Assembly: GCF_001540865.1 (NCBI RefSeq)
Contig: NC_033621.1
Coordinates: 17,592,412-17,656,411 of the forward strand
Length of the DNA: 64,000 nucleotides
Reading direction: 5' to 3'
Source of the DNA: Ananas comosus
Lineage: Eukaryota > Streptophyta > Magnoliopsida > Poales > Bromeliaceae
Below, piece by piece: positions 49,501-63,300 of this stretch (position 1 is its first letter; every line of letters begins with the position of its first letter). The notes beneath the pieces were generated by a model. The model worked only from the letters and a program-made list of their open reading frames with translations. It did not search any database and was not told where the DNA came from. Both the position numbers and the translations under genes were made by a program.

Positions 49501-52014
49501 TGTAAGGGGAGTGAATTCTCGAAATCCGGGGATTTAACTTCGTTGGGAATCGACTAATTGTCGAGTGTGTAAGCATCGGAAAGTCCGAAGATGGTCATAA
49601 TGCATAAAGTGCATTGAGGTAATGTCCGCGAGAGCACCAGTGCAAAAGCTACACTGGAGTAGAAATGCTCTCGGCGACCGGTCCCTGGCAGGGAAGGACC
49701 GGTCCTATTGGGCTGGGCTGCGGGGGTCTCTGATAAGACCGGTCCCTGGCAGGCAGGGACCGGTTCCTGAACGTTAGCCCAGCGAGATTGGCCAAAATTT
49801 GGCTAAGTCCCGAGAACCCAGCTCTCGGGAACCAGTCTCTCGGACAAGGACCGGTCTTCCGGGGACCGGTCTCTCAGGCAGGGACCGGTTCCCGAACGCG
49901 AAATCCTTTCTGCCTGATTGTGCAGCTCTCGAGGACCGGTCTCCCCGACCTGGGACCGATCCCTCACTGCGAAAGTGGCCCAGGGAGGGCTGTTTCAGGA
50001 AATGAAAGGTTGAGGGGGTTATCTGCAAAATGGCCTATATGAGGGCTTGGGTACCCCTCTCTCTCTCTAAGTTGCTCTCTTTCCCTTTCACACTCTTTCC
50101 CTCTCTCTCTCTAAGAAAGAAAGAAAAAAAGGAGAAGAAGAAGGAGTGGAAGAAGAAGAAGGAAAAGAAGAGAAAGAAGAAGGAGAAGACTAAGAATAAG
50201 AAGAGGGTTGTCTTCTTCTCTCTCCCTCAAGCTTGGAGTCTTGAAGAGAGGTAGGCTTTAAACCCCTTTAGTGGTGTTTCTAGGGTTTGTGGGTTTTATG
50301 GTTTAGAAATGGTTCGAATGGAACCTATTGAGGCTAGGGAGAAGGTTCGGGCTCGAAATCGAAGCTTGCACCATAGATTTCTCGATTGTTGGAACATAGG
50401 GCTCCGATTTGGGATTTTGGCAGATCTGGGGTTTTGATCTAATTTGATGGGTCGTAAACCTAATTGCTAGGTCTCTGAATGCGTCGGCGAAGACGGTTCG
50501 TTGATCCGTCGAGTGGTGCGAAGTTATCGCCTAAGGAGACCCTCGGAGCTTCGTTCTCGCCTGGAAGGTCAACGAGGCGTCGAAACGTCGGCGAATTGCA
50601 TTCGAAGAGTCGCGACATCACGACGAGGTGGGGGAGTGCCATTCCGAAGCAGTCAGGCTGCTCTTTATGTCTGAGTATCATTATCGATCATTTACATATT
50701 GCAATATAGTATTATAGGGTGTTAAATGTGATTGTACATATCCTTGCATGCTAGTGATGATTTAGGTTGTGGATATAATGAATGAAAACCTAGTATGCAT
50801 GTGTGGAATACTATGAGATAGTTCGCCCTGTATGTGATGAATATGTCTATGTGAATAAGAACCTAGTATATTGGAAACTAGTGTATCAAGAACTTGTCAA
50901 GAGAACGAGTGGCATCTAGTTAACAGTGAACCCAGAACGAGTGGCACCTAGTTGATATTGAACTTGAGAACTTTAGTGTGGTTAAGAGACTATGAGATTG
51001 AGCAGAAGAACACCTGATGTTATAGCGACACCAATTCTAGTTGGTTAGGGTGTTCCCAGTTCATGAGATTGGATCGAGCTCACTTAGCCTGTTTGCACCT
51101 GTGGAGGTAGCTCCTCACAGGTAGTGCACTCCGGAGTTTGGCACGCGAGGGGGCCAGTGTAGTGCCCTTGGACCAGTGTAGTGTCCGCAGGCAGTCTCAG
51201 GGTAGGTGAATAGCTAGCCACCTCCCCTATGAGACTTAGAGACGTGAGACTGTGAGCGAACCTTGCGTTCGCCGAGAGATTGGGTAATCGGATGAATGAT
51301 TTCGTTGTTGAGCATGGTAGTATGATAGCCAGCCTTCTTACTATGACTTCCATGCATGCATCATACTGGATTGAGGCATTGATAGATCATAGTTCATAGT
51401 TGCTCATTACTGTTAATGCTTTCAGTTTTATATACCTATCATCTGCATATCTATCTGTGCCTGCTTAGACCTAGTGGGGAGATCGACGGAGTCGGCGGCC
51501 GAACCCACTGGGAACTATTCGTAGTTCTCACTCCACCATGTTGCAGGTCCGAGTTCGAGCGCCCCTGGTGAGGATCGCGGCAGGGGCATAGCGCCCTAGT
51601 GATTTAGCAGAGGTTACTTCCTTATGCATTAGTTACACCCTGTACCTATTTTGAGAGTAGATGATGTGTAGGGTGAGGATTTTAGAGTGATTGTATATAT
51701 ACTCTGGAAGAATGTAAAAGATGAAATAATTGTATAAGGTTTAATGAATTAATAGTTAAGTACATCTCTCTTTTGTTCACTTGTATGGTTTTATTACTTG
51801 TGATGCTTGCTCTTGTATAATATAGCACTGACTGTGCTTTCGTTGTCGTTACATGATTTGTGTATGTATTCAAGTTGTTTTCCTGGGAACTTGTTGTACA
51901 CAATCTAGTCGTTGGGGCCTTGGGCGGGCAGGGGAGTTGCTGTCCATCCGACGGTCCGTCCGCCGCGCCCGAACTGTGCCAAATTGGTAGCGGTCTCGGG
52001 GCGGGGGGGTGACA
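49501..52014 (+). mobile_element. Solo LTR F inside ycf2 sequence (TSD CCTAT)
   Basis: This 2514 bp element starts TGTAAGGGGAGTGAATTC and ends GCGGGGGGGTGACA. CCTAT stands at 49496-49500 and 52015-52019. GGACCGGTCCC-type palindromes cluster at 49676-49950, a CT-rich leader at 50058-50112, the paired-stem module at 51474-51535 (CCTAGTGGG/CCCACTGGG and GAACTA-TTCG-TAGTTC), a GGCAGGGGCATAGCG box at 51570. The two flanks form one continuous ycf2 frame, so the insertion happened after the plastid DNA entered the nucleus. Confidence 0.93.
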
Positions 52015-52165
52015 CCTATCCCTTTCTAGGGGTATTTTAGTGATAGGTTCTATAGGAACTGGACGATCCTATTTGGTCAAATACCTAGCGACAAACTCCT
52101 ATGTTCCTTTCATTATAGTATTTCCGAACAAGTTCTTGGATGACAAGCCTAAAGGTTATTTTTAT
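52015..52165 (+). pseudogene. ycf2: ycf2 fragment, right of LTR insertion
   Basis: Contains the P-loop-like [20 protein letters not shown] motif of Ycf2 and runs to KFLDDKPKG, after which similarity is lost in an AT-rich stretch. The gene normally exceeds 2000 codons, so this is a small piece. Confidence 0.88.
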
Positions 52166-52357
52166 TAATTTTTTTAATTTTTTTATAATTCTAAATTTTA
52201 GAGAAAAGAAAAGTAAGAAAAGGTTTTTCAAACCATAAAAAAGTCTTTTCATTTTTCTCTTCTTTAAGTCTTCCCAATTCCCAATTACCTTGATAGGTAT
52301 CAAGATAAGAATCTTCGTGAACTGGGCTATCTTTATAGCATGTCTCTTTAAAAAAAG
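52166..52357. other. Unassigned AT-rich link between ycf2 and petA pieces
   Basis: AT-rich sequence that I cannot place with confidence. The second half, with a TGATAGGTATCAAGATAAGA stretch, may be another plastid fragment. Confidence 0.4.
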
Positions 52358-53025
52358 GGGGTTTGAATGTGGGTGTTGTTCTTATTTTACTCGAGGAATT
52401 CGAATTAGCCCCCCTCCCCCCCCCGGATCGTATTTCTCCTGAGTTGAAAGAAAAGATAGGAAATCTGTCTTTTCAGAGTTATCATCCCAATAAAAAAAAT
52501 ATTCTTGTGATAGGTCCTGTTCCGGGTCAAAAATATAGTGAAATCGTCTTTCCCATTCTTTCCCCCGACCCTGCTACGAAGAAAGACGTTCACTTCTTAA
52601 AATATCCCATATATGTAGGTGGGAACAGAGGAAGGGGTCAGATTTATCCTGATGGCAGCAAGAGTAACAATACAGTCTATAATGCTACATCAGCAGGTAT
52701 AGTAAGCAAAATAGTACGAAAAGAAAAGGGAGGATATGAAATAACCATAGTTGATGCATCGGATGACGTCAAGTGGTTGATATTATACCTCCAGGGCCCA
52801 GAACTTCTTGTTTCAGAGGGTGAATCCATCAAGCTTGATCAACCATTAACAAGCAATCCCAATGTAGGAGGGTTTGGTCAGGGAGATGCAGAAATAGTGC
52901 TTCAAGATCCATTACGCGTCCAAGGCCTTTTGTTCTTCTTAGCATCTGTTATTTTGGCCCAAGTTTTTTTGGTTCTTAAAAAGAAACAGTTTGAAAAAGT
53001 TCAATTGTACGAAATCAATTTTTAG
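52358..53025 (+). pseudogene. petA: petA fragment (cytochrome f, C-terminal two thirds)
   Basis: The frame covers the lumenal domain from [16 protein letters not shown] through [20 protein letters not shown] to the membrane anchor and the basic stromal tail. The first 100 or so residues, including the presequence and CxxCH haem site, are missing. A 9-base insertion follows FELAP. A one-base deletion at about 52763 is offset by a one-base insertion at about 52796, so about eleven residues are read out of frame in between. Cytochrome f is the electron-donating subunit of the b6f complex; this copy cannot work. Confidence 0.9.
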
Positions 53026-53111
53026 GTCCAGAGATTCCTTAACATTTGGTAAAAAGTGCCGGTTTTTGTCCATCGAAACAATTATGTATGATCAAAAAAT
53101 TCTGTAAACCC

Positions 53112-53475
53112 TTTATTTGTTATTTGATTTATTGTTTTTTTTTTGTGTGTACTGCGGATTTACTCTTGTTTTACTATTGATAGGAATTCTCTTGTTAAGA
53201 CTCTATGAATCAATTGAAACCTCAGATTCATACTAGAACCACGATGATTTAGCCTCAAGCTAAACTCAAAGGTTCTCTGAGTAAGAACCGTTTGATGATC
53301 ACTTATTGAATGAATGGATGTAATGACTCAACAAAATCTAGAGAAAGAGTTATCCTTCGGTCAAAATAAATCTGAAGGAATAAAATTCGTTTGATTTAGG
53401 AAATACCTATTTGAATTTTTTTTAAGTCCGGTTGCGAGGTCTGAATAAATAGTAGGTATGAATCATATTTCAAAT
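53112..53475. pseudogene. Second copy of a petB intron segment
   Basis: Matches 57815-58171 almost base for base, beginning TATTTGTTATTTGATTTATT and ending near GTAGGTATGAATCATA. A third, shorter copy is at 20494-20573. It joins petA on one side and rrn23 on the other. Confidence 0.85.
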
Positions 53476-53501
53476 CATTTCTGCATTGGCAGAAATTAGC
53501 C

Positions 53502-53571
53502 CACGGTAAACGCTGGGTAGCCAAGTGCGGAGCGGATAACTGCTGAAAGAATCCAAGTAGTAAGCCCACCC
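53502..53571 (+). pseudogene. rrn23: 23S rRNA fragment (plastid rrn23, near 3' end)
   Basis: The CGCTGGGTAGCCAAGTGCGG and AGCGGATAACTGCTGAAAG blocks match the conserved late part of plastid 23S rRNA. Only about 70 bases are present, fused without overlap to rpoC2. In plastids rrn23 lies in the inverted repeat, far from rpoC2. Confidence 0.85.
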
Positions 53572-54100
53572 AACTCTCCTTTCGAGGTTCATCGATAGTG
53601 AATCAATCGAACGCACTTCTAAGATTTGTTCTACTTTTGGAAGACCTTGCGTTATGTCACCAGATCTCGATTTTTCATATATAAATGTAACTAATGTATC
53701 TCCTTCGTAAAGGATTTTCCCATAATGACCATGAACAGTTGCTCCAGGAGTAGCCAAATAAGGCTTAGCTGATCTTATAACTAAAGAGTCGACATTAACA
53801 ATTAAAATTTGACCAGATTTTTTTACGTGTGGTTCGTATTTAAATAGACATACATTTTCACAAATAAATTGTCCAAGGCTAATTTTGGTCGATGTCTCTT
53901 CACAATAATCATGATGGAAAAAGCACCAATTCAAATGGAATGGGTTCAAAATGATGTTACTGCATGGATCGGGATTATAAATCCTCCTATTTTCATCTAT
54001 TAAACAGTATTTAAGTACTTGAAGTACTTGGAAAATCTGTTTCAAATTGTCAAGTAGCAAATATTTCTTTAACACGATCTGATTATGAGTTATTAAATGG
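53572..54100 (-). pseudogene. rpoC2: rpoC2 fragment (plastid RNA polymerase beta'')
   Basis: The minus frame includes [20 protein letters not shown] and [18 protein letters not shown], the conserved sandwich-barrel region, ending at SMNLERR, where rrn23 sequence takes over in the same frame. It covers about 170 of about 1390 codons. A single n follows at 54122 before rpoA. Confidence 0.9.
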
Positions 54101-54217
54101 TAAGATGAATAAAAATTCGCTNCGACCTCCTAAAAAAAGACGTGTGTAGGAATAAGAATTAAATCGATTTCAAGAGAAATAAATGATTCAATGATCAAAT
54201 AATAATACTAGTATAGT

Positions 54218-55255
54218 ATGGTTCGAGAGGAAGTAGCGGGATACACTCGGACACTATAGTGGAAGTGTGTTGAATCAAGAGTAGACAGTAAGCGTCTTTA
54301 TTATGGTCGTTTCATTCTATCACCGCTTATGAAAGGTCAAGTTGATAGCATCAGTATTGCCATGCGAAGGGCTTTACTTGGAGAAATAGAAGGAACATGT
54401 ATCACACGTGCAAAATCTGAGAAGGTGCCACATGAATATTCTACGATAGTAGGTATTGAGGAATTAGTACATGAAATCTTACTAAATTTGAAAGAAATTG
54501 TATTGAGAAGTAATCTCTATGGAGTTAGAGACGCGTTGATTTGAGTTAGAGACGCGTTGATTTGCATAAGGGGTCCTAGATACATAACCGCTCACGATAT
54601 CACCTCACCACCTTCCGTATAAATAGTTGACACGACACAACATATAGCTAACCTGACGGAACCAATTGATTTGTGTATTGGATTACAAATCAAGAGAGAT
54701 CGCGGATATCGTATGGAACCCATAAATGACTCTCAAGATGTAAGTTATCCTATAGATGCTGTATCCATGCCTGTTCGAAATGCGAATCATAGTATTCATT
54801 CTTATGGGAATGGGAATGAAAAACAAGAGATACTTTTTCTAGAAATATGGACAAATGGAAGTTTAACTCCTAAGGAAGCACTTTATGAGGCTTCTCGTAA
54901 TTTGATTGATTTATTTATTCCTTTTCTACATGCGGAGGAAGAGGACATTAATTTCGAAGAAAGTATAAACAGGTTTACTCTACCCTTTTTTACCTTTCAA
55001 GATAGATTAACTAATCAAAAGAAAAACAAAAAAGGAATTCCATTGAATTGTTTTTTTATTGACCAATTAGAATTGCCTTCCAGGACCTATAATTGTCTCA
55101 AAAGGTCCAATATACGTACATTATTGGACCTTTTGAGTAATAGTCAAGATCTTATGAGAATTGAATATTTTCGCATGGAAGATGTAAAATAAATGTTGGA
55201 CACTCTACAGAAGCATTTCACAATTGATTTACTTAAGAATAAGTTCTCATTTTAA
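54218..55255 (+). pseudogene. rpoA: rpoA (plastid RNA polymerase alpha), four stops
   Basis: The normal start MVREEVAGYTRTL is followed by TAG at codon 14 where Gln (CAG) is expected. A 21-base exact tandem duplication (54523-54543 and 54544-54564) creates TGA at its junction. A TAA at about 54619 replaces GAA in the PPSVEIVD motif. TAA at 55188-55190 replaces CAA, after which the true C terminus runs to TAA at 55253-55255. All are in the same frame, and the protein is otherwise near full length. It converges on petD, as in plastids. The CAG and CAA changes are C-to-T, typical of methylated nuclear DNA. Confidence 0.92.
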
Positions 55256-55439
55256 ATCCATTGTAATTTTTTCATCGTCTTTTTCTAATTCTAATAGAAA
55301 GAAAATTCTAAAGAAAAAAAGAAAACAATTTTGCATCTTTGGCACAATCTGTATTTTCGTGGAATAGATCATAATCAAATTAATGTATCTAGGGAAGATT
55401 CACTTTGAAGTAACTATTCCCTAGATACCTACATCATGG

Positions 55440-57111
<1,672 letters not shown>

Positions 57112-57439
57112 CACACTGAACTTGATAACTAAACCGGTACGTCTATATACTAAAATAGCGGTGCAACCTTAAGTGTTGGTTTACACAGAGGCGTAGGTTG
57201 GTTTTGCATTCAGGGGATGCATCGTCTCCTATCCGGCCAAGCGAACTCCTCTTATAAAAGATACTAGTATGGGCTTAGTACAGTAGGTGCTTGTCCGAGG
57301 CATTCTAGGCATCTTATCTTATTCACTACACCGTACTAGGTTACAAGATAGATAAGGTGAATTGAATAAATAATATCACACCTTTACGTAAGTAAAGGAA
57401 ACGTAGCTAAGGTTAGATACTATGATAGCCTCACTTTCT

Positions 57440-58316
57440 TCCCTAGATTCCTTCTTGTCTCCGATCTGAAATAATCATTGTTCATTTATGAAAAATGCAT
57501 TCTTTTAGCTCTATACCACCCCTATTTGTGGTTAGTTTTCTGTACTCTGTTAGGTTTTTCGTGAAAGAACCGTATATGAGAATTTCATCTCGTACGGCTC
57601 AAGCGGAAACACACAAATACTGATTTCAACGAATATATAATAGGAAGTTCAAAACTTCATTAGCCGCTTGATTCGATTTGCCTCGAAGATACGAAGTAAC
57701 AAAAATCCGGAATCTCTTCTTTGTGATGATAATGCCAAAAAATATCAAGTTGGCTCATCTGTCTTTCTTTATGTTGATCGTTACAGGCCTCTTGAACCTT
57801 CTCTTCCCTATTTTTTATTTGTTATTTGATTTATTGTTTTTTTTTTGTGCGTACTGCGGATTTACTCTTGTTTTACTATTGATAGGAATTCTCTTGTTGA
57901 GACCCTATGAATCAATTGAAACCTCAGATTCATACTAGAACCACGATGATTTAGCCTCAAGCTACACTCAAAGGTTCTCTGAGTAAGAACCTTGAATGAC
58001 TTATTGAATGAATGGATGTAATGACTCCACAACATCTAGAGAAAGAGTTATCCTTCGGTCAAAATAAATCTGAAGGAATAAAATTCGTTTGATTTAGGAA
58101 ATACATATTTGAATTTCTTTTGAGTTCAGTTGCGAGGTTTGAATAAATAGTAGGTATGAATCATAGTTCAAATATTTCTTTTCTTGATCTATTCTATATA
58201 TTCCGTGCTCCAGATACTAGAATAAATATCCGACGAGGTAGAATCATCTTGATAGAGATAACAGGTCCATTCTATGTATTATCAATAGGATCAATTATAA
58301 CAAGTCACACACTCAT
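57440..58316 (-). pseudogene. petB: petB exon 1 and intron (plastid-derived)
   Basis: Exon 1 is the six bases ATGAGT at 58311-58316 (minus), followed by the group II intron start GTGTGACTTG. The domain V hairpin (GAGCCGTACGAGATG... GTACGG/CCGTAT pairing) is at 57567-57600. Exon 2 is displaced into the reversed segment. The 86-codon plus-strand frame at 57678-57938 is antisense to the intron and not a gene. Confidence 0.85.
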
Positions 58317-58441
58317 ATTCCGCAAATACCGAAACAAATAAATTCCACGGTCGAACTACCAGAATAGAATGGTCTAGAAATCCAAGTCTAAAGTAATTTT
58401 TTCTTTGATTGAAAGACTAGGACTTCATAGTTCTTATAAAC

Positions 58442-58663
58442 CTAACTCATTGAAATTCCATCCAGTAAAACGGAAGAATTATAAATTTCCAAAATAATAG
58501 ATAGGAATATCGCAAATAGAGCCATTGCGACCCCCATAAGTGGTGTAGTCCCCCATCCCGGAGCTACTTTACCATATTCCGAATTCAATGGTTTCAATAA
58601 ATCCCCTACAGTAGTTCGTCTTGGCCCAGATCTAGAACTATCCTCAACGGTTTGTGTAGCCAT
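58442..58663 (-). CDS. psbH: psbH (photosystem II phosphoprotein)
   Basis: 73 codons starting [20 protein letters not shown] and ending [12 protein letters not shown]. The Thr-rich N terminus carries the known phosphorylation sites and one membrane span follows ([20 protein letters not shown]). Full length, no damage seen. It lies in the psbB-psbT-psbH-petB-petD order on the minus strand, with psbN opposite. Confidence 0.94.
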   Translation of the reverse strand: MATQTVEDSSRSGPRRTTVGDLLKPLNSEYGKVAPGWGTTPLMGVAMALFAIFLSIILEIYNSSVLLDGISMS

Positions 58664-58762
58664 AAATCCTATTTAACGATTGGTTGAGATCTGTTGACTT
58701 TGTATACTATTCCGGTGTAGTTGTAAATAAACGATCTTATCGTAGATCCATTGTGATCTTGA

Positions 58763-58906
<144 letters not shown>

Positions 58907-58946
58907 TTGAAGTAATGAGCCTCCCATATTGGGAGGCTCATTACTT
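58907..58946. terminator. Hairpin between psbN and psbT
   Basis: TAATGAGCCTCCCATATTGG is followed directly by GAGGCTCATTA, giving a 13-14 bp stem. In plastids such inverted repeats stabilise 3' ends of convergent transcripts. Confidence 0.7.
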
Positions 58947-58962
58947 CAATTAAATTCTAAAG

Positions 58963-59085
<123 letters not shown>

Positions 59086-59250
59086 TTACAATTATAGCTT
59101 CCACACCTATTCATTTGGGATCATTTACCATATCATATAAAGAAAGAAAAAAAGTCAAAGAAAAGATGGTGATTCAAGTCAAGATTTCTCTGATACCCGA
59201 TGTCAAATCAAAAAAAAAATGGAGGCGAAAGATACCACAACAATGTCGTA

Positions 59251-60789
<1,539 letters not shown>

Positions 60790-61217
60790 TTATCAAAGAA
60801 AAATAGACACTATGTCACTTTATTTTATCGCATTGGAAAAGACTATATATACTATGTACCTAACCTTTTCAGTAGATTCTGTATCAGAAAGGATTAATAT
60901 TTATTCCATTCCATTGAAAATAACGGAACAATTTTGTTCGTAAGAACAAAGAGAAGCAGATCTATTCTATACCCGATAAGTACCAGTACACAATGGGAGG
61001 ATTGGTCCCCTTTTTTGGGAACGAATGGATAGATACTTGTTTTTCTTTCGAATGATCGATTTCTTCATTCAAAATTTTTCTTTATTCATTCTATCTTACT
61101 TTCCAATCTATGTATCAAATAGAATAAAGAGAAAAAAGGGATGAAGACAATAAACCACTGATTGTTACGTTTCCATATTAAAGTGAAGTATAGTACTAAA
61201 TTTTTTTCTTTAATTTA

Positions 61218-61621
61218 ATGCCCATTGGTGTTCCAAAAGTACCTTTTCGGAGTCCTGGAGAGGAAGATGCGGTTTGGGTTGACGTATAGTGCGACTTGTC
61301 AGACATATTGGGTCATATGGGATTTACCCGTTCTCTCCCCTTATCGAGATATCCTCTGTTTCGCCCAAGAGATATTGTATTGAGTGAAGCATCAATCAAT
61401 CATTCGGAGCGTGAAGTGCAATTAGATCAATTTATTTTATATTAGGGATCAATATTATCAATTTAGAAGAATTTATGGTTTACTTGGACTGATAAAATAA
61501 AGTATCCAGGCTCCGTTCAGAAAATACCAAATCGATAACAAATTGTTATTATCATCCATATTTCATTATCATCCATATTCTTAGTAAATACTATGTTCAC
61601 CATTAGTATGTATATAATATA
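61218..61621 (+). pseudogene. clpP: clpP exon 1 and intron 1 start (plastid)
   Basis: Exon 1 (61218-61288, 71 bases) encodes MPIGVPKVPFRSPGEEDAVW and VDV; the intron starts GTGCGACTTG. The presence of intron 1 excludes a grass plastid. ClpP is the catalytic subunit of the plastid Clp protease. The normal sequence stops at an N run (61622-61641); exon 2 follows only in reversed text. Confidence 0.93.
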
Positions 61622-61641
61622 NNNNNNNNNNNNNNNNNNNN

Positions 61642-63300
61642 TTTCCTTTTTTTTTTTCGCTCGTGGTTACCGACGTAAATCCGACATACTTATTGGTCGT
61701 CTAAGCTATGCACTCTTTTTAAGGTCTCGACTTTGACTCTTCACCCTTGAGGGCTTGCTTAATGTTAATTGTTAAGCTTATCTTGTTAAGTAACATGTTT
61801 CTAAAACTGGTTTATTTTCGTAATTCCGTACGAAAGTGACAAATGTAAACCGAAAACGATGTTTAACAATGTATTACGTAGTTGTTTTGGAGAACCTATT
61901 GTGTAAGTCACCGACAATCCTTTCTTAACTCGATTAAAAGTCGACGGGCTTAAGGTCTTCGGTTTCGTTTTCGGTCTAGTTCCTTGTGGTTGGACCTTCC
62001 TTTGATGTAATCAGATTTAGTTTTCACTGTATTTTAATCGTTTACTACTAGAAGGATTTCCGGACAATCGTACGATCTTTCTTCAGATGTTGTTGTGTAG
62101 AGGAAAGCAAATGAGTTTTCTAGTTTAACTGTCGACCAAAAACTCTCCGTATTTTTGTCCTAGATGACATAGATTACCGGATTACCGTACGATTTACACG
62201 TCGTCTCCCGAAATGTTTGTCTAGGTGCAATTGTGTAATTGCTATAAACTATTGTTTAATCCTATCTAAACTTAGCTAAACGTCAAGTTGTGTAGATGCA
62301 ATTATATTAACCCCAGTTTTAACAACAAACTACTTCACATTAACCTAACATTTTTCCATATTAATTATTTCTTGATAATGGCTGGGTTTATCATATTGAA
62401 TAGTACATTAAGTTATTTCACTACGACACGAAGATGTCTGTTGAATGTTTTAGCCTTTATTGGGAATAAAGTATGATGATAGAGCTATGTTTTAGAGTAC
62501 AATACTTTTTTGTTATTACCAAACAAGTATAGCTTGAGCTTCATGGTACGATAATAATGAATATTAAAAGAAAATATTAGTTATACCGCTTCTGTATTAG
62601 AAGAGAAAAAAAAAGTTAGTTTATTTTTGAGTAACCCCGGTTCGTACTCCCTTACGATCTGCCAACCATTAAAGAGGAGGTTGGTCTTATTTTCTAGGGT
62701 AACTGTGCCGATTAGGGTACGTATAACATACGTGTAGTCCACCGTGTTTAACGTATCATAGTATTTACCGATAAAGACAATAATGGGTAGGCGGCCCTCT
62801 CAAATATTTGTTTATTTCTAAGGATCATAGTAGAAGATATGACTCTATATGGTACTCTGGTTGTTCAACTAAGCTCTAGAACGATAGTTGGAGGACCGGA
62901 TTTTTTTTTCATTAGAAAGAGCTATTTCAGCCAACTAATCCTGTTTTAACATAGAGAATCCTGTTTTAACGTAGGGAATCCTTGGCATGCACGTGGAACC
63001 TACGTATGTCAACTTTTTTTAACGCTTTTTTTTTCTTAGTTACACAGCTAAGGTCAAAATAAAGAAAAAAAAAACTACATTGTCCAAAAAAATTACTTTC
63101 CAGGAGATAATTTTTTCTGCTCTGTTCAAAACCGAGAGAAGGGAGGTTTTTTTTTTTTCTCATGACTTGAATAATTTGATTGGATAGTAAATACATAACA
63201 AAGTAGCTATAATTTTAGTGCTACAGTAACAGAACAAGGACTTACCCAGGAAAGTTAAGAAAATCCAAATACCAGATGGAACCCTTTTCTAGACAGGCTT
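61642..63300. other. clpP: clpP exon 2 region plus other DNA, reversed but not complemented
   Basis: Reading the plus-strand text backwards (right to left) gives clpP sense sequence: intron 1 domain V near 62960-63010, exon 2 from 62935 down to about 62640 (NRLYRERLLFLGQEVD onward, SPGGW and MGLAAS-type motifs with the catalytic Ser region), then intron 2. From about 62290 down to 61642 the text is not recognised as plastid, but CG words greatly outnumber GC words (about 35 to 11 over 640 bases), the swap expected if CpG-poor DNA is reversed without complement. The right edge lies somewhere between about 63280 and 63480. Confidence 0.85.

Noticed and set aside
49676..49950. CRISPR-like array of GGACCGGT repeats
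   Set aside because: Plant nuclear context, short palindromic cores, irregular spacing, no equal-length spacers or cas genes.
57678..57938. Hydrophobic 86-codon frame resembling a membrane protein
   Set aside because: It is antisense to the petB group II intron; hydrophobicity comes from T-rich sequence.
62640..62700. tRNA-like GGTTCGTACTCCC string
   Set aside because: It is part of clpP exon 2 read in the wrong direction; no cloverleaf forms.
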